Assembly (NCBI GenBank): GCA_905147135.1
Contig: LR990046.1
Location: forward strand, 10,508,501 to 10,572,500
Length of the DNA: 64,000 nucleotides
Source of the DNA: Blastobasis lacticolella
Taxonomy: Eukaryota > Arthropoda > Insecta > Lepidoptera > Blastobasidae
Reading direction: 5' to 3'
The translations under genes were made by a program, and so were the position numbers. Of the stretch, positions 45,401 to 56,639 are shown piece after piece. A model generated the notes under the pieces. That model was given only the letters and a program-made list of their open reading frames with translations, searched no databases and had not been told where the DNA came from. Numbering within the stretch: the stretch's first letter is position 1; the number at the start of each line of letters is the position of its first letter.

Positions 45401-48400
45401 ATATGCTTCCTGCGTTTTCTTTATGACTTAAAAATGGATGATTAAATCACTAGAGTAGGATGCTTTCATTTCAGCGTGAACAACGGGTGTTTTTGTACAG
45501 GTTTCAGTTATCCGCGACCAGCCAGTAGCCTTTCGATAGTACAGTCAGCTGCTGAGTAAACTAATCCCCCTACAATACATTAAATATATGCTAAGGGTCC
45601 AGTCACTCTACAGGTGACAATACCTACAGAATAATAATACGAGTATTACCAAGACTGTACATGCTGTGTTAAAAAAGTCATTTTTCAGTCTAACAGACTT
45701 TCATACAAAGTTACTTTCATAAAAACTCTTTATTAGCAGATGTTTTTACTGTATCATACATCGGATACCTAGAAATAAGTATCGATCGAGCACAGCTTAT
45801 CGTCAACAGCCCATGGGAAGGTCTCCTGAGGGGAAACGATAAGTCCTAATCGACATTCGCGCGGTAATCCATCAACACTCTTATTATTAGTAATAATATA
45901 TTATCTGTGCGCTTACCTATGCCTATTTTGCCACCTGCCGACACATTGATAACAAAATATATACCAAAATAGCATTCTAGTAAATCAAAGTGATGTCATT
46001 GTTTTGGTTGCTAAAGAGCCAAGTCGACGAGAGGAGATAAAGATTGTAAACAAAATACTTCTCATACGAAACTGTAATGTGGACATTTGTCACAGACATG
46101 CGACATGACAGCTTTGTACAAAAAGACAGGTGTAGTCGCGCACATATGTTTACTATGTTTATCTAAAGTTTCTCATCTTATCTGAGGATCTTTATCATTA
46201 CAGTATAACAGGATCTTGACCATATTCGACGCAGTATGAGAAGGACACCATTTGAATGTTGTAAAGACGCTACTGCGCGCTCTCGGGTCTTATTCAAGAA
46301 GATTTACCTATACTCGTTCGATTGTAAGATGTAAATATGTAATTTAAATACATTATACTTAACTATGATTTAATCTGGTCAGATTCCCCTTGTAACAGGG
46401 TCACGGAGGACAGATGGCAGTCGCTCCACTGTAATTATCTGATCTGCCAAATCCTGGATCATAGTCAAGGCGGACCTTGGGTCCTCGTCGGGAGAGCCAA
46501 CTGGGACATTAACACCAAGATTATATATTAATGTTATACATTATAAGTACCAATTTGGAGCCCAGTGACGGTATTTATTAATTTATTATACATACCATCA
46601 AGAGCGATATAGTTGAGCTCGAACTTGGCGGCCTCAATTTCCTTCTTATCTTCCTGAGTAGTATCCCTTAGCTTAAATAATTCTTGTTGGCGGAACTGAG
46701 CGTTGTCGTCAAACCTAAATTTGGCATCAAGGCAGTAAACTGGAACAAGTTTTTGAAATATAATAAATTGTTAATATAGTTTGGGATAATTGAATTAGGT
46801 AAGGAATTTCTATTTACATTGGCCAGTGATGGCGTCTTCCGCGTACGGGTTAATTTCTATTAGGAGAGCATCTTTCTTGAGGAAAAGATCGTACATCTTT
46901 TTAATTAAACCCGTAGCCTCTTCCATTTCCTCACTGAGGCCTATCTGAAAAGGAATATTGAACAATTGGTCACTATTAAAAGCGAATGCAGTTTTGGAAG
47001 CCAAGCACGTGCTGCGTACCCTGAATATTCTTAAATTGTAATTCTAAGGCTCCTACGCAGTATTATAATAAAACCACGCTAAGACCGAATCGCTTATTAA
47101 AAAAATATCTGTATGACAAGTTTATTAAAAGTAATAGAACGTCATTACTAAAAGTCATAACAAACCAATTGATTTCTGTAGGATTGTTTATTTTCGTGAG
47201 TTATGAAAAATATGATTAAATAATAGGCAAAACAATTAAAAAGGAAATGAGAGAGATAATTTTCAGCATGATTAATAATTTAGTCCATCAAAAGTACAAG
47301 TTCAAGTCAAATAACTGAATGTTTACAAGAAGGACTGACAAGGACAGATTATCCCCAGATTATTGCCATATCCCCATTTTATAATTTTTACTACTGTCAG
47401 TCAATACGGCCTTATCGTGGTCCTATTCTAGCACCATCGGTGGTACGCCTGCAGCGGACGCCAAAGGAAACGAAGGCAAAGCGATGCTGTGGCTGCCAGT
47501 GCCTTGCGGCGACTGTGGCGCGACCGTGTCCATATTGCCGCATCGATGTGGGTGTTTGGTAAATGTACCTTTTCAATAACTCGTCTCGCTTGTTCATCAG
47601 TGATGCCTGTCTTGATGTCGATTGGTTCATACGTGATAGCATCAGGGTTCTCCGCAGCCACATCCTCGATGTTCACACCGCCTTGGGACGATGCAATTAT
47701 CACCGGACCCTAAAACAGTAAAGCTTGCCTTACAACTATTCGCGTCGTGAAAAATTACAAATCGTCCATTCGCTTCAAGAAAATAGTGAGTAAATGTGTT
47801 TTCACAGTGGAGTAAACATTCAAACAATGTATATTTAAAAAAGATTAGGTCAATTTATTTGTCTCAAATTAAAAATAAAATCTCGGATATCCCTTTGCTC
47901 AGCAGCCAGCTTAGTATTTTCTGTTTATTCCAACCGGCGATATATTCTTTATTATTATTTTTTGCTGTCGAGGGGCAACAACGAAGGGCAGGGGACTACG
48001 ATGACTCTAGCTATTTTCTTATCATGAATGAACATAAGTGCAACAAAAATGATAGGTCTTACATTGAAGCTGCGCTCCATCATTACGGCCAAGTAAAACT
48101 CTCTCCGAGGAAACTTGCGCTCGGTAACCATGACCATGTTGCAAATGCGGCCACCGGCCCCTGTCTGCTTCGTAACCAGGTATTCGTTCAGCATTTTGCT
48201 GGCCAATTCACCGGCCTTTTGAGGTCTATCATGGGAAAGGAATGAAATATGTAGGTATCGAGTATAGAATACAGCATATCGACCTATACAAAACCAGTAT
48301 TAAAAAGCTAACATTGCTATGCGCATCTATAGAGACGCTAGCTTATCTTATACTGGTTTCAGTAGGTCGATATGCTGTTGATTGTACCATAGGTCTAGAA

Positions 48401-51400
48401 CAAAGTCAGTTATTCATACTATATGAGAGCAGCACAGGAGGGAGCATTGACATCAATTTATTGCTGTGAGCCCATACCGCTCTAGTACCGAATAAACGTA
48501 TTAAATAAAGTCCGATGGACTTGAAACTCCTCCGGATACATTTGCCATAATCTCCGCGCTTGGCACGGGTTGGAAAAAACAGAATGCGTAATCTAATAGA
48601 AAATGGGTACGTTTTCTGACATTTGTATCTTCCGTATAATACTAGAAAATGGGCAAACCCTCTAAAACCGTAGTGGCCTTCCTTGAGATCGGAAGGGGTT
48701 AATCTATGCAATATTGCAATATTCTACTCTGCTGGACATCATGTCATCATAAGCTTACTTTGGCTGAAAACTACTGCTATGCTCGGAAAGGATAAAATTC
48801 GCAACTAATTAATCTGACAGAAAACCAAAATTACCGACATAGCGTACGGAATTAATAAGCTGAAAGGACAATGGGCTACATCTGTCCAAGAACCGCCAAC
48901 CACTGGGGTAAAAGAGTTTTTGAGAAACCGCGACTCGGCAAGCGAGTGTAGGACGTTCTCCGGCTACGGTGGAGTGAAGATTTGCGGGCGGCTGCTGGTA
49001 GATGCTGGATGTGGCAACCCGGAGGACAGGGTGCATTGGAGCTCCTTGGAGGATTGCAGACGGCGTAACGGCGACGGCGGTTAGACCGACTGGGGTTCAC
49101 GCCTGGCACATATGTCACAGCTGTGCTATCGCGCGCGAGGGTCTGGAACCCTTGACCATAATCCAGAATTTAGCAGATCAGGTAATTACATACATATCAA
49201 CCATAAATTGCGGTGACGTAATTATAATGCAAAGGACTATTTCTACTTCTGCTAATTTTATAAATACGCAAGTTTGTAAGGATGGATGTTTTACTCTTTC
49301 ACGCAAAAGCTACTTAACAAATTTTGATGAATCATGGCACTTTTTAGATAGATTTAGATAGGCTACATAACAACAACTTACAACTCGAACTTTAATGTGG
49401 TTCCCGCGGGAATGGGTCCGGACCGTAACAATCGTATTTTACGCAGACGAAGTCGCGGGCAAAAGATAACATAAGAAATAAAAATTATAAAATTGGAAAC
49501 CCATACTCACGTGTCAACCATACGCACACCCCCCTTCAGCCCACTTTTGAAGGATCCTCTGCCTCGTCCGCCGGCAAGGACCTATAAAAAAATTAAGCAC
49601 TGTAACTTCATAATTACTGTTTGGTTCTACAATTTGAGAAGCAAGATTTTTAAGATTGCTGGTTTGGTGCATTTGCATAAGGGTTATGAGTAGGGTTGCC
49701 AACCCTACTATATAATATAGTATCCTACTATATTAGAAGTATACCTACTATAAATTAAAAATTAAAATATAGTAGGCGAAACTACTATATTTAATTAGCA
49801 CAACATTACTACTTACCGCAAAACGGAACGTATCTATAAGATCCTCAAAAGAAAAAAATTCCTGATGCAAATCTAATATTTCAGAACGACAAACTCAAGT
49901 CAAATAAAACAAAACAGCTATGAAGCTCAATGTAGTAGAAAATATACATTTAGGAAAAAATATAGGTACGAACATTTTATTTAAAAAAACCTACTATATA
50001 TTTTTTTATTAATTCCCTAACTACTATATTTTTATGGTTTCTATACCGGAAAACCCTATATTTGGTCTAAAAAAAAGTTGGCAACCCTAGTTATGAGTGG
50101 CAAACTAAAAATATTATATTTATATGAATTTGTGCTATAATATACGTTTTCGAGGGACATATCCCACACAGGTGTAAATTTATCCTTGAAATGCACAATT
50201 TGCACCAAAGGAAAAATTAATTACAAATTACTGATCTATACTGTGAAATAAAAATATAATAAAACCCAAATTGACTTCTACTTCCCATGAATTCACAACA
50301 TTCACATAGTAGTCTATAATATAGGCTGCACTAAGCATATTATGTAACATACACTGACGTCAGTGTAAGTTATGTCCTATTTTATGTATGTATTTGTCTG
50401 AAAGTGAAAGGTCATAGAATGTCTGTTTATGAAAGGTCATTAAATATGTCTGTTTAATCTATTCCCATAAAATTATCCCATCTTCCCATTTCCTACATCC
50501 CATCAATCCCAATCTTCTATGGGAGTGGAGTACTGTGTGCCATAGGTATTAGGTACCCTTTTCATAATAGGCAGTCATACGCCATCAGAGTCAAGTAAAA
50601 AAACCAAATAGAAGAGACCTGTACCTGTACCTGAACTAAAGTGAACCACAATAAACAAAAAAAGTTTGTTTATTATTGCCATTATCTAATCACTCCACTC
50701 ATTTGGTTTTACTGCACCTTTAGACTTTAGACTACCAATAACTTATCTATAACTGACACCAATACAAAATAAATAGAAGTGTAGTGAATAACCCACGGAA
50801 GTCATAAAACCTTTTATGTAGTGAACCTTTAGACTTTAGACTACCAATAACTTATCTGTAACTGACACCAAAACTAAGTAAATAGAAGAAATATGCTCTT
50901 CTTGTAGGATCATGTATCCATTATAAATATGTACAAGTATAGCAGCTTACAGCCTGTACAATCACTTGTGGTGCTTACAACATACTTTCACAAAAAACTG
51001 AGGTCTTTTAGCTCTTAGACCTGAGTGGTTGGTTGTTTAACATGACAGTCAGCCACGCAGAGGCCCCAGGTTCTGGCCTGGCCAGGCAGAAATTGAAATG
51101 GTGAATTTTAATTTCTGTTCTGGTAAAAAAAGTGTCTGGGTGTATAATAAGAGTGAGACTAAAAAGTATAGCAGTTGTTAATTAGTTTTCTGGCACCCAT
51201 AATACAAGCTGTGCTTACTTTAAAAGGGCTAGATGGTGTTGTGGGAATTATCCTAAGGCTAAATGTTTTCCTGTTCATGATTTTTGCCTAATTTCACCAA
51301 TATTCATACAATATATAAAAGTAAATTTAGAAGTATTAAGTAGTTAATTGATTTGAAACTTACCTGAGCTTTGAGGACAATATCCTTGGTGTTTAGGTCT

Positions 51401-52455
51401 GTGGCATACTTAACCACCTCATCCTTGGTCTTGGCAACATTGAATTTAGGTACAGGGATTCCATGGTCCCTTAGGAGTGTGTAACTGATGTATTCATGTA
51501 CATTCAGGTGTCGCACCTGCTGCTTATTCAGGTTACTATTCACAGCTACTGCAGCCCACTGTAAAATAAACTCGTTTATATTATAAATATTATTAATATA
51601 TCCAGTCACAGCAGCCGACTGCAAAACATAAAACACAATCATATTACAAATATAAACATTTAATTGATATTTTTAAAGATAAAAAAACTAAACTAATTTA
51701 AATATTGTTTTTTTAGAACTAAGATGTAAGGAGTTGCCACAAAATAACTACAATTAATTTGTATTCATAACAAATATTATCAACGAAATATTGTTTTAAG
51801 AAACAATACAAAACAACCAAGACCAAATTAAAATTATTTTCTTCATTTCTAATTAATTAAGTAAGTTGCTACTAATAAATATTATTACTAATTAAATGTT
51901 GTAAAATTTATGTTTATACTTATCTAAGTATGGTTAAAGATTTAGATTCATTACTAAGATTGGTCCTTTAGAGAGATCAAAGAGCAAGTTCCAGGAATGT
52001 TTGTACTGTACAATTAATAGGTACTTGGGAATTTTTAAAACCCTAACTCAACAGCAATATTGAAAATTTATTTTATTATTGTTTTCTCAAAAAACTTTAC
52101 ATTTTAAGAAAAAGTACAGTTCTATCTCGATGACGTAAGGTTTAAATGGACTGAAAAACTACAAGGTCAAATTTATAAATAATTTTGTGTTTTGTGTTCA
52201 AGGTACCTATGAGAACTGTTATTCTATGAATTCAACATTCAAAATAAGAGTTGATTTCAAAAGTCTTTACGAATATTATGATGAAAAAAGCAAAGTATCA
52301 AATTTCGGGATAGAAAAATCTTGCTGACTTAGTGGTTAGATTGTACTATGGCAATGTTTAGTGAAAAGTTATATTGATATTGTATTTACCTTAGGGCCAC
52401 TTTTCACCAAAACATTTTCCACAAGGCCCAAGGTACGAGGCAGTAGAGTCGCCAT
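42436..52455 (-). CDS. SUCLA2: Succinate-CoA ligase [ADP-forming] subunit beta, mitochondrial (SUCLA2-like), 10 exons
   Basis: Exons on the minus strand: 52455-52390, 51558-51364, 49581-49511, 48225-48063, 47709-47569, 46944-46818, 46739-46596, 45113-44986, 44168-44016, 42615-42436. All are GT-AG and in phase, giving 455 residues. The protein converts succinyl-CoA, ADP and phosphate to succinate, CoA and ATP with the alpha subunit in the mitochondrial matrix (TCA cycle). Residues 1-40 are basic and lack acidic residues apart from one Glu, as in a mitochondrial presequence. The ATP-grasp part begins [13 protein letters not shown] and includes the loop GGRGRGSF and EINPYAED, which carries Mg ligands. 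The ligase-CoA domain includes [18 protein letters not shown] and [10 protein letters not shown]. Residues such as [10 protein letters not shown] fit SUCLA2 better than the GDP-forming SUCLG2. Exon 2 has a second in-frame acceptor 60 nt upstream. Introns are full of transposon remnants. Confidence 0.94.
42616..44015. other. SUCLA2 intron 9 contents
   Basis: 43080-43400 contains the relative of the AP3D1 intron 17 repeat (33980-34250). 43540-43630 is a dispersed repeat with a partner at about 12150-12290 (GGCATTTGACCGCCATCTCA). 43770-43900 is a GC-richer block with three ATTGG/CCAAT-type boxes. Confidence 0.4.
45114..46595. other. SUCLA2 intron 7 contents
   Basis: The intron is AT-rich. 46362-46520 is a plus-strand SINE body fragment (GGTCAGATTCCCCTTGTAAC, GGCGGACCTTGGG). 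Nothing else is recognised. Confidence 0.5.
48271..48379. repeat. Hairpin with about 43-nt arms in SUCLA2 intron 3
   Basis: ACAGCATATCGACCTATACA...AAGCTAAC pairs with GCTAGCTTATC...GGTCGATATGCTGT around a loop of about 23 nt, with few mismatches. It could be a small MITE or a precursor-like RNA hairpin. Confidence 0.75.
48830..49465. mobile_element. RTE remnant (plus) and GCCCGCGAC-type repeat (minus) in SUCLA2 intron 3
   Basis: 48830-49090 reads in broken frames as an RTE ORF2 C-terminus. 49255-49465 is, inverted, the interspersed repeat seen at 2340-2510 (TTACTCTTTCACGCAAAAGC, ACGAAGTCGCGGGCAAAAG). Confidence 0.55.
49691..50089. mobile_element. hAT-type MITE with perfect 8-bp target duplication, SUCLA2 intron 2
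   Basis: The ends TAGGGTTGCCAAC and GTTGGCAACCCTA are exact inverted repeats. GTTATGAG flanks both sides (49683-49690 and 50090-50097). The interior contains many copies of CTACTATAT in both orientations. No coding capacity. Confidence 0.85.
50717..50890. repeat. Tandem duplication of about 108 bp, SUCLA2 intron 2
   Basis: CCTTTAGACTTTAGACTACC and the following AATAACTTATCT and AACTGACACCAA occur twice, near 50717 and 50825. Confidence 0.7.
51559..51618 (-). CDS. SUCLA2: Possible in-frame 5' extension of SUCLA2 exon 2 (alternative acceptor)
   Basis: A second acceptor TTTTGCAG|TCGGCTGCTGTGACTG lies 60 nt upstream of TTTTACAG|TGGGCTGCAGTAGCTGTG. The two acceptor regions look like copies of each other. 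The 60 nt are open and in phase and would add 20 residues beginning [10 protein letters not shown] just after the presequence. Use of this site is not shown. Confidence 0.35.
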
Positions 52456-52701
52456 TTTCACTAGATTTGATTTGATTGAAATAAATCGGAGCACTACGGA
52501 GGGAAGGTCGAGAAAAAATATTGAACGTGATGACCTCTCATGTCAATGTCAAGTCAAGTCACGTCCACGATCCACCGAGTAATAACGTACTACAGACCCA
52601 ATGTAAAGTTGGATATTCATGGCCTGACTTCGACTATAAGAGACGTTCCAGTCAGGCGCGGATCCAGGATTTAGTTGAGAGGCGGGGGGGGGGCAATATC
52701 T

Positions 52702-53806
52702 AATGAGCAGTTTTCCAATAGGTATCTTAAGCATTCCTAACCACTCACTAGATGGCGCCCCGACAATTTAGGTAATGAGGAGTTTTCAGTAGGTATTGTC
52801 AATTGGTTTCAAAAAGCATCAATAGATGGCGCTCCTACAATTTTGGTAATTTTTTACCAAAAGGTTTAACGAAATGTATTTTAATACAAACCTTTCATAT
52901 TATCTGGGATTTGTATTGCGTCCATTCTTGATCCTAGTATCCATAAAACGAATTGACTCAGTCAAATTGATGTTTGTTTTGTCTGTAGGTAATAATTTAT
53001 TACAACCTCTAAAATGGTTAAAAACTATTGATAAATACAATTTTATCCAATACAACGTACCCGGTACATATATCCTCTTTGCTAAGAACATATTTCAAGC
53101 GATTATCAATTACCAAAATTGTCGGGGCGCCATCTAGGGAGTGGTTAGGAATGCTTTAGATACCTATTGGAAAACTGCTCAATCGCTTGAAATAGATTCT
53201 TAGCAAAGAGGATATAAACACTGGGTACGTTGTATTGGATAATATTGTATTTGTCAATAGTTTTCAACCATTTTAGATGTTGTAATAATAATGGAGCATA
53301 GTGCCATCTTCAATATATTTCATTTTACATTTCGTTCAACCTTAAACAGTTATGTTTATATTAATAAACATTTTATTTTTAAGTTTAGTATTAGTTGGCT
53401 GCATGAAATCACTGCCACCATCATACAGATTAAAAAAAGATTACCAAAATGGTAGGAGCGCCATCTACTGGAAAACTCCTCATTATAGGTATTCTCTACT
53501 CAATGAGCGAGCGCCTTGAGTAAAAAAAAATTGCCTTTTTTAGTTGGGTGAACAATCAATGAGGAGTTTTCCAGTAGGTATCTAAAGCATTCCTAACCAC
53601 TCACAAGGTGGCGCCCTGACAATTTTGGTAATTGATAATTGCTTGAAATAGGGTATATTTTATTTTTAGGTTTAGTATTAGATGGCTGCATGATATCACT
53701 ACCAAAATCATACAGATTATTAAAAAATTACCAGAATTGTAGGAGCGCCATCTATTGATGCATTTTGAAACCAACTGACAATACCTACTGGAAAACTCCT
53801 CATTAA
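52702..53806. mobile_element. Cluster of nested MITE family B copies
   Basis: Ends of the form AGTTTTCC...GGAAAACT occur at about 52702 and 53183, 52776, 53480, 53557 and 53806, with interior GATGGCGCTCC and GGGGCGCCATC boxes. At least one copy sits inside another. They lie just upstream of the SUCLA2 start. Confidence 0.7.
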
Positions 53807-53919
53807 TGAGCTCCTGATTTTAAAACTGGGGGGAGAACAACGAATGTGTGAGAAATTTTTACCATTTTGGATCTTTTAAGCTGCGGTGATCAGTGCGAGA
53901 TCGACATTTTTACGTTTGA

Positions 53920-54560
53920 GGTCTCAAAAGCTAGAGTTAATTAGATGAATGAGTGAGCGGAGTGAGCTTGTAATATGTGATATTTTGGGTTATAAAAGCT
54001 CGAGGTGATCATTAAATTAATGAACCAGCGAAGCGAGCTATTTCATATATTTTTGGTCTTAACAGCAATGGGTGATCCTCACAATAGTAATCAATAAATG
54101 AGTAACCGCAACGAGCTAGGTGAAAGGTAAGAAAAGTAACTGAAACCTATGAATGAACGAGCGAAGCGAGCTCGATATTTTTAATATTATGGGTCTTAAG
54201 CAATAAATGAGTGAGCGGAGCGAACTCGGAGTTTTTATTATTTTGGCCTAGTTGCTGAGATGATGTGTGATGCTGATCGTCATAAAATACAATAAGAGAT
54301 ATTAAAGTTATTGAATGAGCAATCGGAGCGCGCACGAAACTTTTAACATTATGGTTCTTAAAAGCTGGGATGATTGTTAAAATTAATATTTGTGCAAGCG
54401 GAACGAGCTCGCGGAATTTTAGGTTTTAGAATATTGGTGAATAGTATGACAAAACTGAAGGCAATGAATGCAATGGCAAATGCAATGCAATGTTTTAACA
54501 TTTCTGTTCTTAAAAGTTGGAGTGATTGAAAAAATTGAGCGAGCGAGCTTCGAATTATTG
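53920..54560. repeat. Degenerate minisatellite built on AGCGAGCGGAGCGAGCTC
   Basis: Variants of GAGTGAGCGGAGCGAGCTCG, each followed by an AT-rich spacer with TTTTAATATTATGGGTCTTA-like sequence, recur roughly every 60-80 bp about eight times. The same core is seen inverted in the hAT element at 10743-10917. Confidence 0.65.
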
Positions 54561-54654
54561 GCCTTTTGATTGCACCCATTGCCCCCCCGGATCCGCGCGT
54601 GGTTCCAGTTGGTACAATTGGTAAAATAAAGTCACTTATGAATCTCGGAAACAT

Positions 54655-55031
54655 CATCATCATCATCCGAGCGCTCAATCCCGGCTATTGTCAGGGTCCG
54701 CTTTCCTGCTTTGCTTTCTCCACTTTGCCTGATCTTCGGCATCCTCAGGTCGTAAGCCGTTGGCTCTCGTGTCCGACTCGGGGATGTCAATCCATCGCTT
54801 CTTGGGCCTTCCGCGGGATCTCTTTCCTGATACCGGCAGATTCAGGCAGGGCTTGCGCAACACGTGACCATACCAGCGCAGCCGTGCCTCTTCGATCTTA
54901 TCCGCGATATCTCTTACGCCAAAGCTACCACGGATGTACTCGTTACGCACTCGATCCAGTCGCGTTACGCCACATATCCATCGCAGCATTTTCATTTCGT
55001 TGGCGTGGAGATCGCGGACGTGCTTTGTCAT
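54655..55031 (-). pseudogene. RTE-like LINE ORF2 C-terminal fragment
   Basis: The minus-strand frame reads MKMLRWICGVTRLDRVRNEY, RLRWYGHVLRK and RGRPKKRWIDIPESDTRANG, then DQAKWRK: the C-terminus of an RTE-type ORF2, ending in ATGATGATG at 54655. It meets the following LINE head to head. Confidence 0.8.
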
Positions 55032-55877
55032 GCGGAAGAGGAATCGCCAAAGGACCAGCTGAAGATGGCTCCTAAGACCACTATTAGGGGTAGGGCAAGA
55101 CCGACCTTCACTGAAGTGGCAGGGTCATCCAAAGTTGGATTCCGTGGCGAATTCCCACTAACTGAGGAACAGGTGGGGCTTGTGCGCCGCTCCCTTATAC
55201 TTCTTATTCATAAGGAGGGTAGGGGGAGGGGCCCAAGTTCGTGTCCTTCTCGCATAGACATCGCATCGGTATGCGAGAATGATAACAGCAAGAACTGGCT
55301 TACGAAGGTGGTACCGGATTTAAAATCCTGGCCCGAAGCAAAATTCTCGGTTTTGCAGTAGTGCGAATTGCCCAAGCCAGCGGTAGTCACCACCTTTATT
55401 CCCAGCAGTGACGCCCAGTCCTAGGACGAGGCGGTAAGCCTGCGTATATAGAGTGGGGGCTTCAACACTGAACTCTGGAAGGTTCTGCACAGTAGGAAAG
55501 AAGAGGGGAGTGTAATCGCCACCTTTGCGGTAGACGACGCCTCTGTGGAGACTCTGAAAGGGAATCAGGGTAAGGCCGCCCTTGGTTTTAGGAGTATAAT
55601 CTTCAGAATTAAGGGCGACCAAAACAATGAGGAACCTGTACAACCAGGTACCTCCACCTCCAACAATACGTAGGCTTCAGTGAGCCGCAAGGAGTGTCCG
55701 GGACCTAGACCTCCTCTAAACTTTGATGCCAGAGGGCGGGGTACTCTTGGAGGTAAAGGAACTAGACGGGTACAAACACGGGGAGTGACTCGGGGCATGG
55801 TCCAGACTGGACGCGGACGAACTCGTCCACCGAAGGGAGGGGGTAGGCCCGGGGTCGGGGCACAACCCAAAAAATAA
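55032..55877 (+). pseudogene. LINE ORF1, DUF4780-like, with stops and a frameshift
   Basis: The first part (LTEEQVGLVRRSLI..., NSKNWLTKVVPDLKSWPEAK) and, after an in-frame TAG at 55359 and a frameshift, GGFNTELWKVLHSRKEEGSV and FAVDDASVETL follow the DUF4780 pattern of ORF1 proteins in some insect LINEs. The end is basic and Gly/Arg-rich (GKGTRRVQTRGVTRG). The TAA at 55875 overlaps the next ATG. Confidence 0.65.
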
Positions 55878-56638
55878 TGGCAACCCAGGGCAAAAAGGTG
55901 AGGTTCTTGCAAGCCAATCTACACCACGCTGCGGCAGCAAGCACTGTGGTTGAGAAATGGCTTTGCGAGAAAAGGGCTGACCTCGCCCTTATACAAGAGC
56001 CCTGGGTGTCACATTCCAAAATTGTGGGACTCAACACTGCCGGTAAGATCATTTTTAACAAAGGCAGCAACAGACCCAGAGCCTGTATTGTTTTCAATAA
56101 AAACATTGACTTATTGACTGTTGCAGAGTTTTGTAACGATGACATTATAGCAGCCATTTTAGCCATCAAAGAGAGCACAGCCAGGTCTCTTCCAGGCGAA
56201 AAGGAAGACCCTGCTGAAGACCTGGCGCGTGTGACGGAATACGCCCGCCGACATAAGCTGCAGCTGCTCATAGGATGCGACGCGAACGCCCATCACACCG
56301 CATGGGGTAGCTCAGATGTCAACAGCAGAGGTAGTAGATTATATGACTTTCTACTAACAAATGTCTTGCATGCGGTGAATAGGGGATGTAAATCGACCTT
56401 TGTAACCCGTGCACGTCAAGAGGTGTTGGACATAACCATTGCGACTAATGATCTGGATAGACGTATTATAGACTGGCACGTTAGCGATGAGCCGTCAATG
56501 TCTGACCATAATCATATCCGTTTTGATTTGTTAGGATCATTTGCAAATCAGAAAATCAACTTTAGGAATCCTAGAATCATGGACTGGGCTGTTTTTAGAG
56601 ACAAACTTAAATCGTATCTACATAGTAGGTGTTCCTAA
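55877..56638 (+). CDS. LINE ORF2 endonuclease domain (EEP family), truncated
   Basis: An open frame of 253 residues with endonuclease/exonuclease/phosphatase motifs: FLQANLHHAAAA, LALIQEPWV, IGCDANAHHTAWGS (the catalytic D-N region) and SDHNHIRFDL (the terminal SDH). This is the apurinic-type endonuclease of R1/I/jockey-group LINEs, which nicks the target DNA. It starts at the ATG of a TAATG overlap with ORF1. The frame ends soon after the domain because the continuation is damaged. Confidence 0.85.
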   Translation: MATQGKKVRFLQANLHHAAAASTVVEKWLCEKRADLALIQEPWVSHSKIVGLNTAGKIIFNKGSNRPRACIVFNKNIDLLTVAEFCNDDIIAAILAIKESTARSLPGEKEDPAEDLARVTEYARRHKLQLLIGCDANAHHTAWGSSDVNSRGSRLYDFLLTNVLHAVNRGCKSTFVTRARQEVLDITIATNDLDRRIIDWHVSDEPSMSDHNHIRFDLLGSFANQKINFRNPRIMDWAVFRDKLKSYLHSRCS

Positions 56639-56639
56639 A

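Noticed and set aside
47412..47703. Extended protein beyond SUCLA2 exon 5
   Set aside because: The added residues are read-through of intron 5 past the donor at 47568.
51304..51642. Separate 112-residue gene
   Set aside because: It is SUCLA2 exon 2 read together with flanking intron; the conserved part fits the SUCLA2 N-terminus.
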